Positions 30,274-47,417 of a DNA stretch of 64,000 bases are shown piece after piece. The position numbers and the translations under genes were made by a program. The notes beneath the pieces are model-generated. The model searched no databases, was not told the DNA's origin, and saw only the letters and a program-made list of their open reading frames with translations. Origin of the DNA: Megalopta genalis (lineage: Eukaryota; Arthropoda; Insecta; Hymenoptera; Halictidae); NCBI RefSeq assembly GCF_051020955.1, contig NW_027476094.1, positions 1,803,501 through 1,867,500 on the forward strand, given 5' to 3'. Position 1 is the stretch's first letter. Each line of letters starts with the position of its first letter.

Positions 30274-32300
30274 AAGAACAACAAGGACAACAACAACAAC
30301 AAGAAAAACAAGAACAAGAACAGGAAGAACAACAACAACAACAACAACAAGAACAACAAAAACAAGAACAACAACAACAACAACAACAACAACCGGAACA
30401 ACAAGAACAACAAGAACAACCAGAACAACAACAACAAGAACAACAAGAACAACAAGAACAACAAGAACAACAAGAACAACAAGAACAACAAGAACAACAA
30501 GAACAACAAGAACAACAAGAACAACAAGAACAACAAGAACAACAAGAACAACAAGAACAACAAGAACAACAAGAACAACAAGAACAACAAGAACAACAAG
30601 AACAACAAGAACAACAAGAACAACAAGAACAACAAGAACAACAAGAACAACAAGAACAACAAGAACAACAAGAACAACAAGAACAACAAGAACAACAAGA
30701 ACAACAAGAACAACAAGAACAACAAGAACAACAAGAACAACAACAACATGAACAACAAGAACAACAACAGCAACAACAGCAACAAGAGCAACAAGAGCAA
30801 CAAGAGCAACAAGAGCAACAAGAACAACAAGAACAACAAGATCAACAAGAACTACAAGAACAACAAGAAAAACAAGAACAAGAACAGGAAGAACAACGAC
30901 AACAACAACAACAAGAACAACAAAAACAAGAACAACAACAACAACAACAACAACAACCGGAACAACAAGAACAACAAGAACAACCAGAACAACAACAACA
31001 AGAACAACAAGAACAACAAGAACAACAAGAACAACAAGAACAACAAGAACAACAAGAACAACAAGAACAACAAGAACAACAAGAACAACAAGAACAACAA
31101 GAACAACAAGAACAACAAGAACAACAACAACAACATGAACAACAAGAACATCAACAATCAGAACAACAACAGCAACAAGAGCAACAAGAGCAGCAAGAGC
31201 AACAAGAGCAACAAGAACAACAAGAACAACAAGATCAACAAGAACTACAAGAACAACAAGAAAAACAAGAACAAGAACAGGAAGAACAACAACTACAACA
31301 AGAACAACAAAAACAAGAACAACAACAACAACAACAACAACAACCGGAACAACAAGAACAACAACAACAACCAGAACAACAACAACAAGAACAACAAGAA
31401 CAACAAGAACAACAAGAACAACAAGAACAACAAGAACAACAAGAACAACAAGAACAACAAGAACAACAAGAACAACAAGAACAACAAGAACAACAAGAAC
31501 AACAAGAACAACAAGAACAACAAGAACAACAAGAACAACAAGAACAACAAGAACAACAAGAACAACAAGAACAACAAGAACAACAAGAACAACAAGAACA
31601 ACAAGAACAACAAGAACAACAAGAACAACAAGAACAACAAGAACAACAAGAACAACAAGAACAACAAGAACAACAAGAACAACAAGAACAACAAGAACAA
31701 CAACAACATGAACAACAAGAACAACAACAGCAACAACAGCAACAAGAGCAACAAGAGCAACAGGAGCAACAAGAACAACGAGAATAACAAGAACAACAAC
31801 AACAACAACAACAACAACTAGAACAACAAGAACAACAAGAACAACAAGAACAACAAGAACAACAAGGACAACAACAACAACAACAAGAACAACAAGAACA
31901 ACAAGAACAACAAGAACAACAAGAACAACAAGAACAACAAGAACAACAAGAACAACAACAACATTAACAACAAGAACAACAACAGCAACAACAACAACAA
32001 GGACAACAAGAACAACAAGAACAACAAGAACAACAAGAACAACAAGAACAACAAGAACAACAAGGACAACAACAACAATAACACCAAGAACAGCAAGGAC
32101 AACAAGAACAACAAGAACAAGAACAGCGAGAACAACAACAAGAAGAACTACATGAACAACAACAACAAGAACAACAAGAACAACAACAACAACAGGAACA
32201 ACAAGAACAACAACAACAACAAGAATAACATAAACAAGAACAACAACAACAAGAAGAAGAACAACCAGAAGAACAACAAGAACAACAAGAACAGCAAGAG

Positions 32301-32333
<33 letters not shown>

Positions 32334-32711
32334 GAACAACAAGAACAGCAAGAACAACAACAACAACAACCAGAACAACAACAACAACAACAAGAACAAC
32401 AAGAACAACAACAACATGAACAACAAGAACATCAACAATCAGAACAACAACAGCAACAAGAGCAACAAGAGCAGCAAGAGCAACAAGAGCAACAAGAACA
32501 ACAAGAACAACAAGATCAACAAGAACTACAAGAACAACAAGAAAAACAAGAACAAGAACAGCAAGAACAACAAGAACAACAAGAACAACAAGAACAACAA
32601 GAACAACAAGAACAACAAGAACAACAAGAACAACAAGAACAACAAGAACAACAAAAACAACAAGAACAACAAGAACAACAAGAACAACAAGAACAACAAG
32701 AACAACAAGAA

Positions 32712-32742
<31 letters not shown>

Positions 32743-32858
32743 AAGAACAACAAGGACAACAACAACAACAACAAGAACATCAAGAACAACAAGAACAACA
32801 AGAACAACAAGAACAACAAGAACAACAAGAACAACAAGAACAACAAGAACAACAAGAA

Positions 32859-32889
<31 letters not shown>

Positions 32890-33284
32890 AAGAACAACAA
32901 GGACAACAACAACAACAACAACAAGAACAACAAGAACAACAACGACAACAAGAGCAACAAGAACATCAAGAACAAAAAGAACAACAACAACATGAACAAC
33001 AAGAACACCAACAACCAGAACAACAAGAACAACAACAGCGACAAGAGCAACAAGAGCAACAAGAGCAACAAGAACAACAAGAACAACAACGACAACAAGA
33101 ACAACAAGAACAACAACAACATGAACAACAAGAACATCAACAACCAGAAGAACAAGAACAACAACAGCAACAAGTGCAACAAGAGCAACAAGAGCAACAA
33201 GAGCAACAAGAGCAACAAGAACAACAAGAACAACAAGAACAACAAGATCAACAAGAGCAACAAGAACAACAAGAACAACAAGAA

Positions 33285-33315
<31 letters not shown>

Positions 33316-33717
33316 AAGAACAACAAGGACAACAAGAACAAGAACAGCGAGAACAACAACAAGAAGAACTACATGAACAACAACAACAAGAACAACAAGA
33401 ACAACAACAACAACAGGAACAACAAGAACAACATGAACAGAAAGAACAGCAAGAACAACAAGAACAACAAGAACAACAAGAACAACAAGAACAACAAGAA
33501 CAAGAACAGGAGGAACAACAACAACAACAAGAACAACAAAAACAAGAACAACAACAAGAACAACACGAACAACAACAAGAACAACAACAACAACAAGAAC
33601 AACAAGAACAACAAGAACAACAAGAACAACAAGAACAACAAGAACAACAAGAACAACAAGAACAACAAGAGCAACAAGAACAAGAACAGCAAGAACAACA
33701 ACAACAAGAACAGCAAG

Positions 33718-33751
<34 letters not shown>

Positions 33752-35003
33752 GGGACAACAACAGCAAGAACAACAAGAACAACAAGAACAACAAGAAAAA
33801 CAAGAACAAGAACAACAACATCAACCAGAACAACAACAACATTAACAACAAGAACAACAACAGCAACAACAACAACAAGAACAACAAGAACAAAAAGAAC
33901 AACAAGAACAACGAGAACAACGAGAACAACGAGAACAACGAGAACAACAACAAGAACAACAACAACAACTAGAACAACAAGAACAACGAGAACACCAAGA
34001 ACAACAGGAACAACAAGAACAACAAGAACAACAAGAACATCAAGAACAACACCAACATGAACAACAAGAGCATCAACAACCAGAACAACAACAACAACAA
34101 CATCAACAAGAACAAAAAGAACAACAACAACATGAACAACAAGAACATCAACAACCAGAACAACAAGAACAACAACAGCAACAAGAGCAACAAGAGCAAC
34201 AAGAGCAACAAGAGCAACAAGAGCAACAAGAGCAACAAGAACAACAAGAACAACAAGAACAACAAGATCAACAAGAACAACAAAAACAACAAGAACAACA
34301 AGGACAACAACAACAATAACACCAAGAACAGCAAGGACAACAAGAACAACAAGAACAAGAACAGCGAGAACAACAGCAAGAAGAACTACATGAACAACAA
34401 CAACAAGAACAACAAGAACAACAACAACAACAGGAACAACAAGAACAACAACAACAACAAGAATAACATAAACAAGAACAACAGCAACAAGAAGAAGAAC
34501 AACAAGAAGAACAACAAGAACAACAAGAACAGCAAGAGCAACAACAACAACAACAACATCAACAACAAGAAGAACAACAAGAACAGCAAGAACAACAACA
34601 ACAACAACCAGAACAACAACAACAACAACAAGAACAACAAGAACAACAACAACATGAACAACAAGAACATCAACAACCAGAACAACAACAGCAACAAGAG
34701 CAACAAGAGCAGCAAGAGCAACAAGAGCAACAAGAACAACAAGAACAACAAGATCAACAAGAACTACAAGAACAACAAGAACAACAAGAACAAGAACAGC
34801 AAGAACAACAAGAACAACAAGAACAACAAGAACAACAAGAACAACAAGAACAACAAGAACAACAAGAACAACAAGAACAACAAGAACAACAAGAACAACA
34901 AGAACAACAAGAACAACAAGAACAACAAGAACAACAAGAACAACAAGAACAACAAGAACAACAAGAACAACAAGAACAACAAGAACAACAAGAACAACAA
35001 GAA

Positions 35004-35034
<31 letters not shown>

Positions 35035-35057
35035 AAGAACAACAAGAACAACATAAA

Positions 35058-35088
<31 letters not shown>

Positions 35089-36275
35089 AAGAACAACAAG
35101 GACAACAACAACAACAACAACAAGAACATCAAGAACAACAAGAGCAACAAGAACAAGAACAGGAAGAACAACAACAACAACAACAAGAACAACAAAAACA
35201 AGAACAACAACAACAACAACAACAACAACCGGAACAACAAGAACAACAAGAACAACCAGAACAACAACAACAAGAACAACAAGAACAACAAGAACAACAA
35301 GAACAACAAGATCAACAAGAACAACAAGAACAACAAGAACAACAAGAACTACAAGAACAACAAGAACAACAAGAACAACAAGAACAACAAGAACAACAAG
35401 AACAACAAGAACAACAAGAACAACAAGAACAACAAGAACAACAAGAACAACAAGAACAACAAGAACAACAAGAACAACAAGAACAACAACAACATGAACA
35501 ACAAGAACAACAACAGCAACAACAGCAACAAGAGCAACAAGAGCAACAAGAGCAACAGGAGCAACAAGAACAACGAGAATAACAAGAACAACAACAACAA
35601 CAACAACAACAACTAGAACAACAAGAACAAAAAGAACAACAAGAACAACGAGAACAACGAGAACAACGAGAACAACAACAAGAACAACAACAACAACTAG
35701 AACAACAAGAACAACAAGAACACCAAGAACAACAAGAACAACAAGAACAACAAGAACAACAAGAACAACAAGAACATCAAGAACAACACCAACATGAACA
35801 AGAAGAGCATCAACAACCAGAACAACAACAACAACAACATCAACAAGAACAAAAAGAACAACAACAACATGAACAACAAGAACATCAACAACCAGAACAA
35901 CAACAACAACAACAGCAACAAGAGCAACAAGAGCAACAAGAGCAACAAGAGCAACAAGAGCAACAAGAGCAACAAGAACAACAAGAACAACAAGAACAAC
36001 AAGATCAACAAGAACAACAAAAACAACAAGAACAACAAGGACAACAACAACAATAACACCAAGAACAGCAAGGACAACAAGAACAACAAGAACAAGAACA
36101 GCGAGAACAACAACAAGAAGAACTACATGAACAACAACAACAAGAACAACAAGAACAACAACAACAACAGGAACAACAAGAACAACAACAACAACAAGAA
36201 TAACATAAACAAGAACAACAACAACAAGAAGAAGAACAACCAGAAGAACAACAAGAACAACAAGAACAGCAAGAG

Positions 36276-36308
<33 letters not shown>

Positions 36309-36719
36309 GAACAACAAGAACAGCAAGAACAACAACAACAACAACCAGAACAACAACAACAACAAGAACAACAAGAACGACAACAACATGAACAACAAGA
36401 ACATCAACAATCAGAACAACAACAGCAACAAGAGCAACAAGAGCAGCAAGAGCAACAAGAGCAACAAGAACAACAAGAACAACAAGATCAACAAGAACTA
36501 CAAGAACAACAAGAAAAACAAGAACAAGAACAGCAAGAACAACAAGAACAACAAGAACAACAAGAACAACAAGAACAACAAGAACAACAAGAACAACAAG
36601 AACAACAAGAACAACAAGAACAACAAGAACAACAAGAACAACAAGAACAACAAGAACAACAAGAACAACAAGAACAACAAGAACAACAAGAACAACAAGA
36701 ACAACAAGAACAACAAGAA

Positions 36720-36750
<31 letters not shown>

Positions 36751-36773
36751 AAGAACAACAAGAACAACAAAAA

Positions 36774-36804
<31 letters not shown>

Positions 36805-38510
36805 AAGAACAACAAGGACAACAACAACAACAACAAGAACATCAAGAACAACAAGAGCAACAAGAACAAGAACAGGAAGAACAACAACAACAACAACAAC
36901 AAGAACAACAAAAACAAGAACAACAACAACAACAACAACAACAACCGGAACAACAAGAACAACAAGAACAACAAGAACAACCAGAACAACAACAACAAGA
37001 ACAACAAGAACAACAAGAACAACAAGAACAACAAGAACAACAAGAACAACAAGAACAACAAGAACAACAAGAACAACAAGAACAACAAGAACAACAAGAA
37101 CAACAAGAACAACAAGGACAACAACAACAACAACAACAAGAACATCAAGAACAACAAGAGCAACAAGAACAAGAACAGGAAGAACAACAACAACAACAAC
37201 AACAAGAACAACAAAAACAAGAACAACAACAACAACAACAACAACAACCGGAACAACAAGAACAACAAGAACAACAAGAACAACCAGAACAACAACAACA
37301 AGAACAACAAGAACAACAAGAACAACAAGAACAACAAGAACAACAAGAACAACAAGAACAACAAGAACAACAAGAACAACAAGAACAACAAGAACAACAA
37401 GAACAACAAGAACAACAAGAACAACAAGAACAACAAGAACAACAAGAACATCAAGAACATCAAGAACAACAAGAACAACAAGAACAACAAGAACAACAAG
37501 AACAACAAGAACAACAAGAACAACAAGAACAACAAGAACAACAAGAACAACAAGAACAACAACAACATGAACAACAAGAACAACAACAGCAACAACAGCA
37601 ACAAGAGCAACAAGAGCAACAAGAGCAACAGGAGCAACAAGAACAACGAGAATAACAAGAACAACAACAACAACAACAACAACAACTAGAACAACAAGAA
37701 CAACAAGAACAACAAGAACAACAAGAACAACAAGGACAACAACAACAACAACAAGAACAACAAGAACAACAAGAACAACAAGAACAACAAGAACAACAAG
37801 AACAACAAGAACAACAACAACATTAACAACAAGAACAACAACAGCAACAACAACAACAAGGACAACAAGAACAACAAGAACAAAAAGAACAACAAGAACA
37901 ACGAGAACAACGAGAACAACGAGAACAACAACAAGAACAACAACAACAACTAGAACAACAAGAACAACAAGAACACCAAGAACAACAAGAACAACAAGAA
38001 CAACAAGAACAACAAGAACATCAAGAACAACACCAACATGAACAACAAGAGCATCAACAACCAGAACAACAACAACAACAACATCAACAAGAACAAAAAG
38101 AACAACAACAACATGAACGACAAGAACATCAACAACCAGAACAACAACAACAACAACAGCAACAAGAGCAACAAGAGCAACAAGAGCAACAAGAGCAACA
38201 AGAGCAACAAGAACAACAAGAACAACAAGAACAACAAGATCAACAAGAACAACAAAAACAACAAGAACAACAAGGACAACAACAACAATAACACCAAGAA
38301 CAGCAAGGACAACAAGAACAACAAGAACAAGAACAGCGAGAACAACAACAAGAAGAACTACATGAACAACAACAACAAGAACAACAAGAACAACAACAAC
38401 AACAGGAACAACAAGAACAACAACAACAACAAGAATAACATAAACAAGAACAACAACAACAAGAAGAAGAACAACCAGAAGAACAACAAGAACAACAAGA
38501 ACAGCAAGAG

Positions 38511-38543
<33 letters not shown>

Positions 38544-38948
38544 GAACAACAAGAACAGCAAGAACAACAACAACAACAACCAGAACAACAACAACAACAA
38601 CAAGAACAACAAGAACAACAACAACATGAACAACAAGAACATCAACAATCAGAACAACAACAGCAACAAGAGCAACAAGAGCAGCAAGAGCAACAAGAGC
38701 AACAAGAACAACAAGAACAACAAGATCAACAAGAACTACAAGAACAACAAGAAAAACAAGAACAAGAACAGCAAGAACAACAAGAACAACAAGAACAACA
38801 AGAACAACAAGAACAACAAGAACAACAAGAACAACAAGAACAACAAGAACAACAAAAACAACAAGAACAACAAGAACAACAAAAACAACAAAAACAACAA
38901 GAACAACAAGAACAACAAGAACAACAAGAACAACAAGAACAACAAGAA

Positions 38949-38979
<31 letters not shown>

Positions 38980-39014
38980 AAGAACAACAAGGACAACAAC
39001 AACAACAACAAGAA

Positions 39015-39045
<31 letters not shown>

Positions 39046-39737
39046 AAGAACAACAAGGACAACAACAACAACAACAACAAGAACAACAAGAACAACAACG
39101 ACAACAAGAGCAACAAGAACATCAAGAACAAAAAGAACAACAACAACATGAACAACAAGAACATCAACAACCAGAACAACAAGAACAACAACAGCGACAA
39201 GAGCAACAAGAGCAACAAGAGCAACAAGAACAACAAGAACAACAACGACAACAAGAACAACAAGAACAACAACAACATGAACAACAAGAACATCAACAAC
39301 CAGAAGAACAAGAACAACAACAGCAACAAGTGCAACAAGAGCAACAAGAGCAACAAGAGCAACAAGAGCAACAAGAACAACAAGGACAACAAGAACAAGA
39401 ACAGCGAGAACAACAACAAGAAGAACTACATGAACAACAACAACAAGAACAACAAGAACAACAACAACAACAGGAACAACAAGAACAACATGAACAGAAA
39501 GAACAGCAAGAACAACAAGAACAACAAGAACAACAAGAACAACAAGAACAACAAGAACAACAAGAACAACAAGAACAAGAACAGGAGGAACAACAACAAC
39601 AACAAGAACAACAAAAACAAGAACAACAACAAGAACAACACGAACAACAACAAGAACAACAACAACAACAAGAACAACAAGAACAACAAGAACAACAAGA
39701 ACAACAAGAACAACAAGAACAACAAGAACAACAAGAA

Positions 39738-39786
<49 letters not shown>

Positions 39787-39818
39787 AAGAACAACAAGAA
39801 CAACAAGAACAACAAGTA

Positions 39819-39849
<31 letters not shown>

Positions 39850-40578
39850 AAGAACAACAAGGACAACAACAACAACAACAACAAGAACAACAAGAACAAC
39901 AACGACAACAAGAGCAACAAGAACATCAAGAACAAAAAGAACAACAACAACATGAACAACAAGAACATCAACAACCAGAACAACAAGAACAACAACAGCG
40001 ACAAGAGCAACAAGAGCAACAAGAGCAACAAGAACAACAAGAACAACAACGACAACAAGAACAACAAGAACAACAACAACATGAACAACAAGAACATCAA
40101 CAACCAGAAGAACAAGAACAACAACAGCAACAAGTGCAACTAGAGCAACAAGAGCAACAAGAGCAACAAGAGCAACAAGAACAACAAGGACAACAAGAAC
40201 AAGAACAGCGAGAACAACAACAAGAAGAACTACATGAACAACAACAACAAGAACAACAAGAACAACAACAACAACAGGAACAACAAGAACAACATGAACA
40301 GAAAGAACAGCAAGAACAACAAGAACAACAAGAACAACAAGAACAACAAGAACAACAAGAACAAGAACAGGAGGAACAACAACAACAACAAGAACAACAA
40401 AAACAAGAACAACAACAAGAACAACACGAACAACAACAAGAACAACAACAACAACAAGAACAACAAGAACAACAAGAACAACAAGAACAACAAGAACAAC
40501 AAGAACAACAAGAACAACAAGAACAACAAGAGCAACAAGAACAAGAACAGCAAGAACAACAACAACAAGAACAGCAAG

Positions 40579-40609
<31 letters not shown>

Positions 40610-41090
40610 GGAACAACAACAGCAAGAACAACAAGAACAACAAGAACAACAAGAAAAACAAGAACAAGAACAACAACATCAACCAGAACAACAACAACAT
40701 TAACAACAAGAACAACAAGAGCAACAACAACAACAAGAACAACAAGAACAAAAAGAACAACAAGAACAACGAGAACAACGAGAACAACGAGAACAACGAG
40801 AACAACAACAAGAACAACAACAACAACTAGAACAACAAGAACAACGAGAACACCAAGAACAACAGGAACAACAAGAACAACAAGAACATCAAGAACAACA
40901 CCAACATGAACAACAAGAGCATCAACAACCAGAACAACAACAACAACAACATCAACAAGAACAAAAAGAACGACAACAACATGAACAACAAGAACATCAA
41001 CAACCAGAACAACAAGAACAACAACAGCAACAAGAGCAACAAGAGCAACAAGAGCAACAAGAGCAACAAGAGCAACAAGAGCAACAAGAA

Positions 41091-41121
<31 letters not shown>

Positions 41122-42308
41122 AAGAACAAGAAGGACAACAACAACAACAACAACAAGAACATCAAGAACAACAAGAGCAACAAGAACAAGAACAGGAAGA
41201 ACAACAACAACAACAACAAGAACAACAAAAACAAGAACAACAACAACAACAACAACAACAACCGGAACAACAAGAACAACAAGAACAACCAGAACAACAA
41301 CAACAAGAACAACAAGAACAACAAGAACAACAAGAACAACAAGATCAACAAGAACAACAAGAACAACAAGAACAACAAGAACTACAAGAACAACAAGAAC
41401 AACAAGAACAACAAGAACAACAAGAACAACAAGAACAACAAGAACAACAAGAACAACAAGAACAACAAGAACAACAAGAACAACAAGAACAACAAGAACA
41501 ACAAGAACAACAAGAACAACAACAACATGAACAACAAGAACAACAACAGCAACAACAGCAACAAGAGCAACAAGAGCAACAAGAGCAACAGGAGCAACAA
41601 GAACAACGAGAATAACAAGAACAACAACAACAACAACAACAACAACTAGAACAACAAGAACAAAAAGAACAACAAGAACAACGAGAACAACGAGAACAAC
41701 GAGAACAACAACAAGAACAACAACAACAACTAGAACAACAAGAACAACAAGAACACCAAGAACAACAAGAACAACAAGAACAACAAGAACAACAAGAACA
41801 ACAAGAACATCAAGAACAACACCAACATGAACAAGAAGAGCATCAACAACCAGAACAACAACAACAACAACATCAACAAGAACAAAAAGAACAACAACAA
41901 CATGAACAACAAGAACATCAACAACCAGAACAACAACAACAACAACAGCAACAAGAGCAACAAGAGCAACAAGAGCAACAAGAGCAACAAGAGCAACAAG
42001 AGCAACAAGAACAACAAGAACAACAAGAACAACAAGATCAACAAGAACAACAAAAACAACAAGAACAACAAGGACAACAACAACAATAACACCAAGAACA
42101 GCAAGGACAACAAGAACAACAAGAACAAGAACAGCGAGAACAACAACAAGAAGAACTACATGAACAACAACAACAAGAACAACAAGAACAACAACAACAA
42201 CAGGAACAACAAGAACAACAACAACAACAAGAATAACATAAACAAGAACAACAACAACAAGAAGAAGAACAACCAGAAGAACAACAAGAACAACAAGAAC
42301 AGCAAGAG

Positions 42309-42341
<33 letters not shown>

Positions 42342-42761
42342 GAACAACAAGAACAGCAAGAACAACAACAACAACAACCAGAACAACAACAACAACAAGA
42401 ACAACAAGAACGACAACAACATGAACAACAAGAACATCAACAATCAGAACAACAACAGCAACAAGAGCAACAAGAGCAGCAAGAGCAACAAGAGCAACAA
42501 GAACAACAAGAACAACAAGATCAACAAGAACTACAAGAACAACAAGAAAAACAAGAACAAGAACAGCAAGAACAACAAGAACAACAAGAACAACAAGAAC
42601 AACAAGAACAACAAGAACAACAAGAACAACAAGAACAACAAGAACAACAAGAACAACAAGAACAACAAGAACAACAAGAACAACAAGAACAACAAGAACA
42701 ACAAGAACAACAAGAACAACAAGAACAACAAGAACAACAAGAACAACAAGAACAACAAGAA

Positions 42762-42792
<31 letters not shown>

Positions 42793-42815
42793 AAGAACAA
42801 CAAGAACAACAAAAA

Positions 42816-42846
<31 letters not shown>

Positions 42847-44525
42847 AAGAACAACAAGGACAACAACAACAACAACAAGAACATCAAGAACAACAAGAGC
42901 AACAAGAACAAGAACAGGAAGAACAACAACAACAACAACAACAAGAACAACAAAAACAAGAACAACAACAACAACAACAACAACAACCGGAACAACAAGA
43001 ACAACAAGAACAACAAGAACAACCAGAACAACAACAACAAGAACAACAAGAACAACAAGAACAACAAGAACAACAAGAACAACAAGAACAACAAGAACAA
43101 CAAGAACAACAAGAACAACAAGAACAACAAGAACAACAAGAACAACAAGAACAACAAGAACAACAAGGACAACAACAACAACAACAACAAGAACATCAAG
43201 AACAACAAGAGCAACAAGAACAAGAACAGGAAGAACAACAACAACAACAACAACAAGAACAACAAAAACAAGAACAACAACAACAACAACAACAACAACC
43301 GGAACAACAAGAACAACAAGAACAACAAGAACAACCAGAACAACAACAACAAGAACAACAAGAACAACAAGAACAACAAGAACAACAAGAACAACAAGAA
43401 CAACAAGAACAACAAGAACAACAAGAACAACAAGAACAACAAGAACAACAAGAACAACAAGAACAACAAGAACAACAAGAACATCAAGAACATCAAGAAC
43501 AACAAGAACAACAAGAACAACAAGAACAACAAGAACAACAAGAACAACAAGAACAACAAGAACAACAAGAACAACAAGAACAACAAGAACAACAACAACA
43601 TGAACAACAAGAACAACAACAGCAACAACAGCAACAAGAGCAACAAGAGCAACAAGAGCAACAGGAGCAACAAGAACAACGAGAATAACAAGAACAACAA
43701 CAACAACAACAACAACAACTAGAACAACAAGAACAACAAGAACAACAAGGACAACAACAACAACAACAAGAACAACAAGAACAACAAGAACAACAAGAAC
43801 AACAAGAACAACAAGAACAACAAGAACAACAACAACATTAACAACAAGAACAACAACAGCAACAACAACAACAAGGACAACAAGAACAACAAGAACAAAA
43901 AGAACAACAAGAACAACGAGAACAACGAGAACAACGAGAACAACAACAAGAACAACAACAACAACTAGAACAACAAGAACAACAAGAACACCAAGAACAA
44001 CAAGAACAACAAGAACAACAAGAACAACAAGAACATCAAGAACAACACCAACATGAACAACAAGAGCATCAACAACCAGAACAACAACAACAACAACATC
44101 AACAAGAACAAAAAGAACAACAACAACATGAACAACAAGAACATCAACAACCAGAACAACAACAACAACAACAGCAACAAGAGCAACAAGAGCAACAAGA
44201 GCAACAAGAGCAACAAGAGCAACAAGAACAACAAGAACAACAAGAACAACAAGATCAACAAGAACAACAAAAACAACAAGAACAACAAGGACAACAACAA
44301 CAATAACACCAAGAACAGCAAGGACAACAAGAACAACAAGAACAAGAACAGCGAGAACAACAACAAGAAGAACTACATGAACAACAACAACAAGAACAAC
44401 AAGAACAACAACAACAACAGGAACAACAAGAACAACAACAACAACAAGAATAACATAAACAAGAACAACAACAACAAGAAGAAGAACAACCAGAAGAACA
44501 ACAAGAACAACAAGAACAGCAAGAG

Positions 44526-44558
<33 letters not shown>

Positions 44559-44963
44559 GAACAACAAGAACAGCAAGAACAACAACAACAACAACCAGAA
44601 CAACAACAACAACAACAAGAACAACAAGAACAACAACAACATGAACAACAAGAACATCAACAATCAGAACAACAACAGCAACAAGAGCAACAAGAGCAGC
44701 AAGAGCAACAAGAGCAACAAGAACAACAAGAACAACAAGATCAACAAGAACTACAAGAACAACAAGAAAAACAAGAACAAGAACAGCAAGAACAACAAGA
44801 ACAACAAGAACAACAAGAACAACAAGAACAACAAGAACAACAAGAACAACAAGAACAACAAGAACAACAAAAACAACAAGAACAACAAGAACAACAAAAA
44901 CAACAAAAACAACAAGAACAACAAGAACAACAAGAACAACAAGAACAACAAGAACAACAAGAA

Positions 44964-44994
<31 letters not shown>

Positions 44995-45029
44995 AAGAAC
45001 AACAAGGACAACAACAACAACAACAAGAA

Positions 45030-45060
<31 letters not shown>

Positions 45061-45725
45061 AAGAACAACAAGGACAACAACAACAACAACAACAAGAACA
45101 ACAAGAACAACAACGACAACAAGAGCAACAAGAACATCAAGAACAAAAAGAACAACAACAACATGAACAACAAGAACATCAACAACCAGAACAACAAGAA
45201 CAACAACAGCGACAAGAGCAACAAGAGCAACAAGAGCAACAAGAACAACAAGAACAACAACGACAACAAGAACAACAAGAACAACAACAACATGAACAAC
45301 AAGAACATCAACAACCAGAAGAACAAGAACAACAACAGCAACAAGTGCAACAAGAGCAACAAGAGCAACAAGAGCAACAAGAGCAACAAGAACAACAAGG
45401 ACAACAAGAACAAGAACAGCGAGAACAACAACAAGAAGAACTACATGAACAACAACAACAAGAACAACAAGAACAACAACAACAACAGGAACAACAAGAA
45501 CAACATGAACAGAAAGAACAGCAAGAACAACAAGAACAACAAGAACAACAAGAACAACAAGAACAACAAGAACAACAAGAACAAGAACAGGAGGAACAAC
45601 AACAACAACAAGAACAACAAAAACAAGAACAACAACAAGAACAACACGAACAACAACAAGAACAACAACAACAACAAGAACAACAAGAACAACAAGAACA
45701 ACAAGAACAACAAGAACAACAAGAA

Positions 45726-45774
<49 letters not shown>

Positions 45775-45815
45775 AAGAACAACAAGAACAACAAGAACAA
45801 CAAGAACAACAAGTA

Positions 45816-45846
<31 letters not shown>

Positions 45847-46584
45847 AAGAACAACAAGGACAACAACAACAACAACAACAAGAACAACAAGAACAACAAC
45901 GACAACAAGAGCAACAAGAACATCAAGAACAAAAAGAACAACAACAACATGAACAACAAGAACATCAACAACCAGAACAACAAGAACAACAACAGCGACA
46001 AGAGCAACAAGAGCAACAAGAGCAACAAGAACAACAAGAACAACAACGACAACAAGAACAACAAGAACAACAACAACATGAACAACAAGAACATCAACAA
46101 CCAGAAGAACAAGAACAACAACAGCAACAAGTGCAACTAGAGCAACAAGAGCAACAAGAGCAACAAGAGCAACAAGAACAACAAGGACAACAAGAACAAG
46201 AACAGCGAGAACAACAACAAGAAGAACTACATGAACAACAACAACAAGAACAACAAGAACAACAACAACAACAGGAACAACAAGAACAACATGAACAGAA
46301 AGAACAGCAAGAACAACAAGAACAACAAGAACAACAAGAACAACAAGAACAACAAGAACAAGAACAGGAGGAACAACAACAACAACAAGAACAACAAAAA
46401 CAAGAACAACAACAAGAACAACACGAACAACAACAAGAACAACAACAACAACAAGAACAACAAGAACAACAAGAACAACAAGAACAACAAGAACAACAAG
46501 AACAACAAGAACAACAAGAACAACAAGAACAACAAGAGCAACAAGAACAAGAACAGCAAGAACAACAACAACAAGAACAGCAAG

Positions 46585-46615
<31 letters not shown>

Positions 46616-47384
46616 GGAACAACAACAGCAAGAACAACAAGAACAACAAGAACAACAAGAAAAACAAGAACAAGAACAACAACATCAACCAGAACAACAA
46701 CAACATTAACAACAAGAACAACAAGAGCAACAACAACAACAAGAACAACAAGAACAAAAAGAACAACAAGAACAACGAGAACAACGAGAACAACGAGAAC
46801 AACGAGAACAACAACAAGAACAACAACAACAACTAGAACAACAAGAACAACGAGAACACCAAGAACAACAGGAACAACAAGAACAACAAGAACATCAAGA
46901 ACAACACCAACATGAACAACAAGAGCATCAACAACCAGAACAACAACAACAACAACATCAACAAGAACAAAAAGAACGACAACAACATGAACAACAAGAA
47001 CATCAACAACCAGAACAACAAGAACAACAACAGCAACAAGAGCAACAAGAGCAACAAGAGCAACAAGAGCAACAAGAGCAACAAGAACAACAAGAACAAC
47101 AAGAACAACAAGATCAACAAGAACAACAAAAACAACAAGAACAACAAGGACAACAACAACAATAACACCAAGAACAGCAAGGACAACAAGAACAACAAGA
47201 ACAAGAACAGCGAGAACAACAGCAAGAAGAACTACATGAACAACAACAACAAGAACAACAAGAACAACAACAACAACAGGAACAACAAGAACAACAACAA
47301 CAACAAGAATAACATAAACAAGAACAACAGCAACAAGAAGAAGAACAACAAGAAGAACAACAAGAACAACAAGAACAGCAAGAG

Positions 47385-47417
<33 letters not shown>

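Larger units (their letters stand above)
28918..31818 (+). repeat. Start of family B, with near-1-kb repeats and long pure tracts
   Basis: From here the repeat vocabulary changes. The frame-3 peptide DQQELQEQQEKQEQEQ appears near 30.01, 30.84 and 31.23 kb and then throughout family B. Only TAA occurs in frame (29586, 29733, 31785); TAG is absent from here on. The block holds the two longest unbroken AACAACAAG runs. Part of it, about 30.5-31.8 kb, recurs at about 50.1-51.4 kb with an offset near 19,560. Confidence 0.75.
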
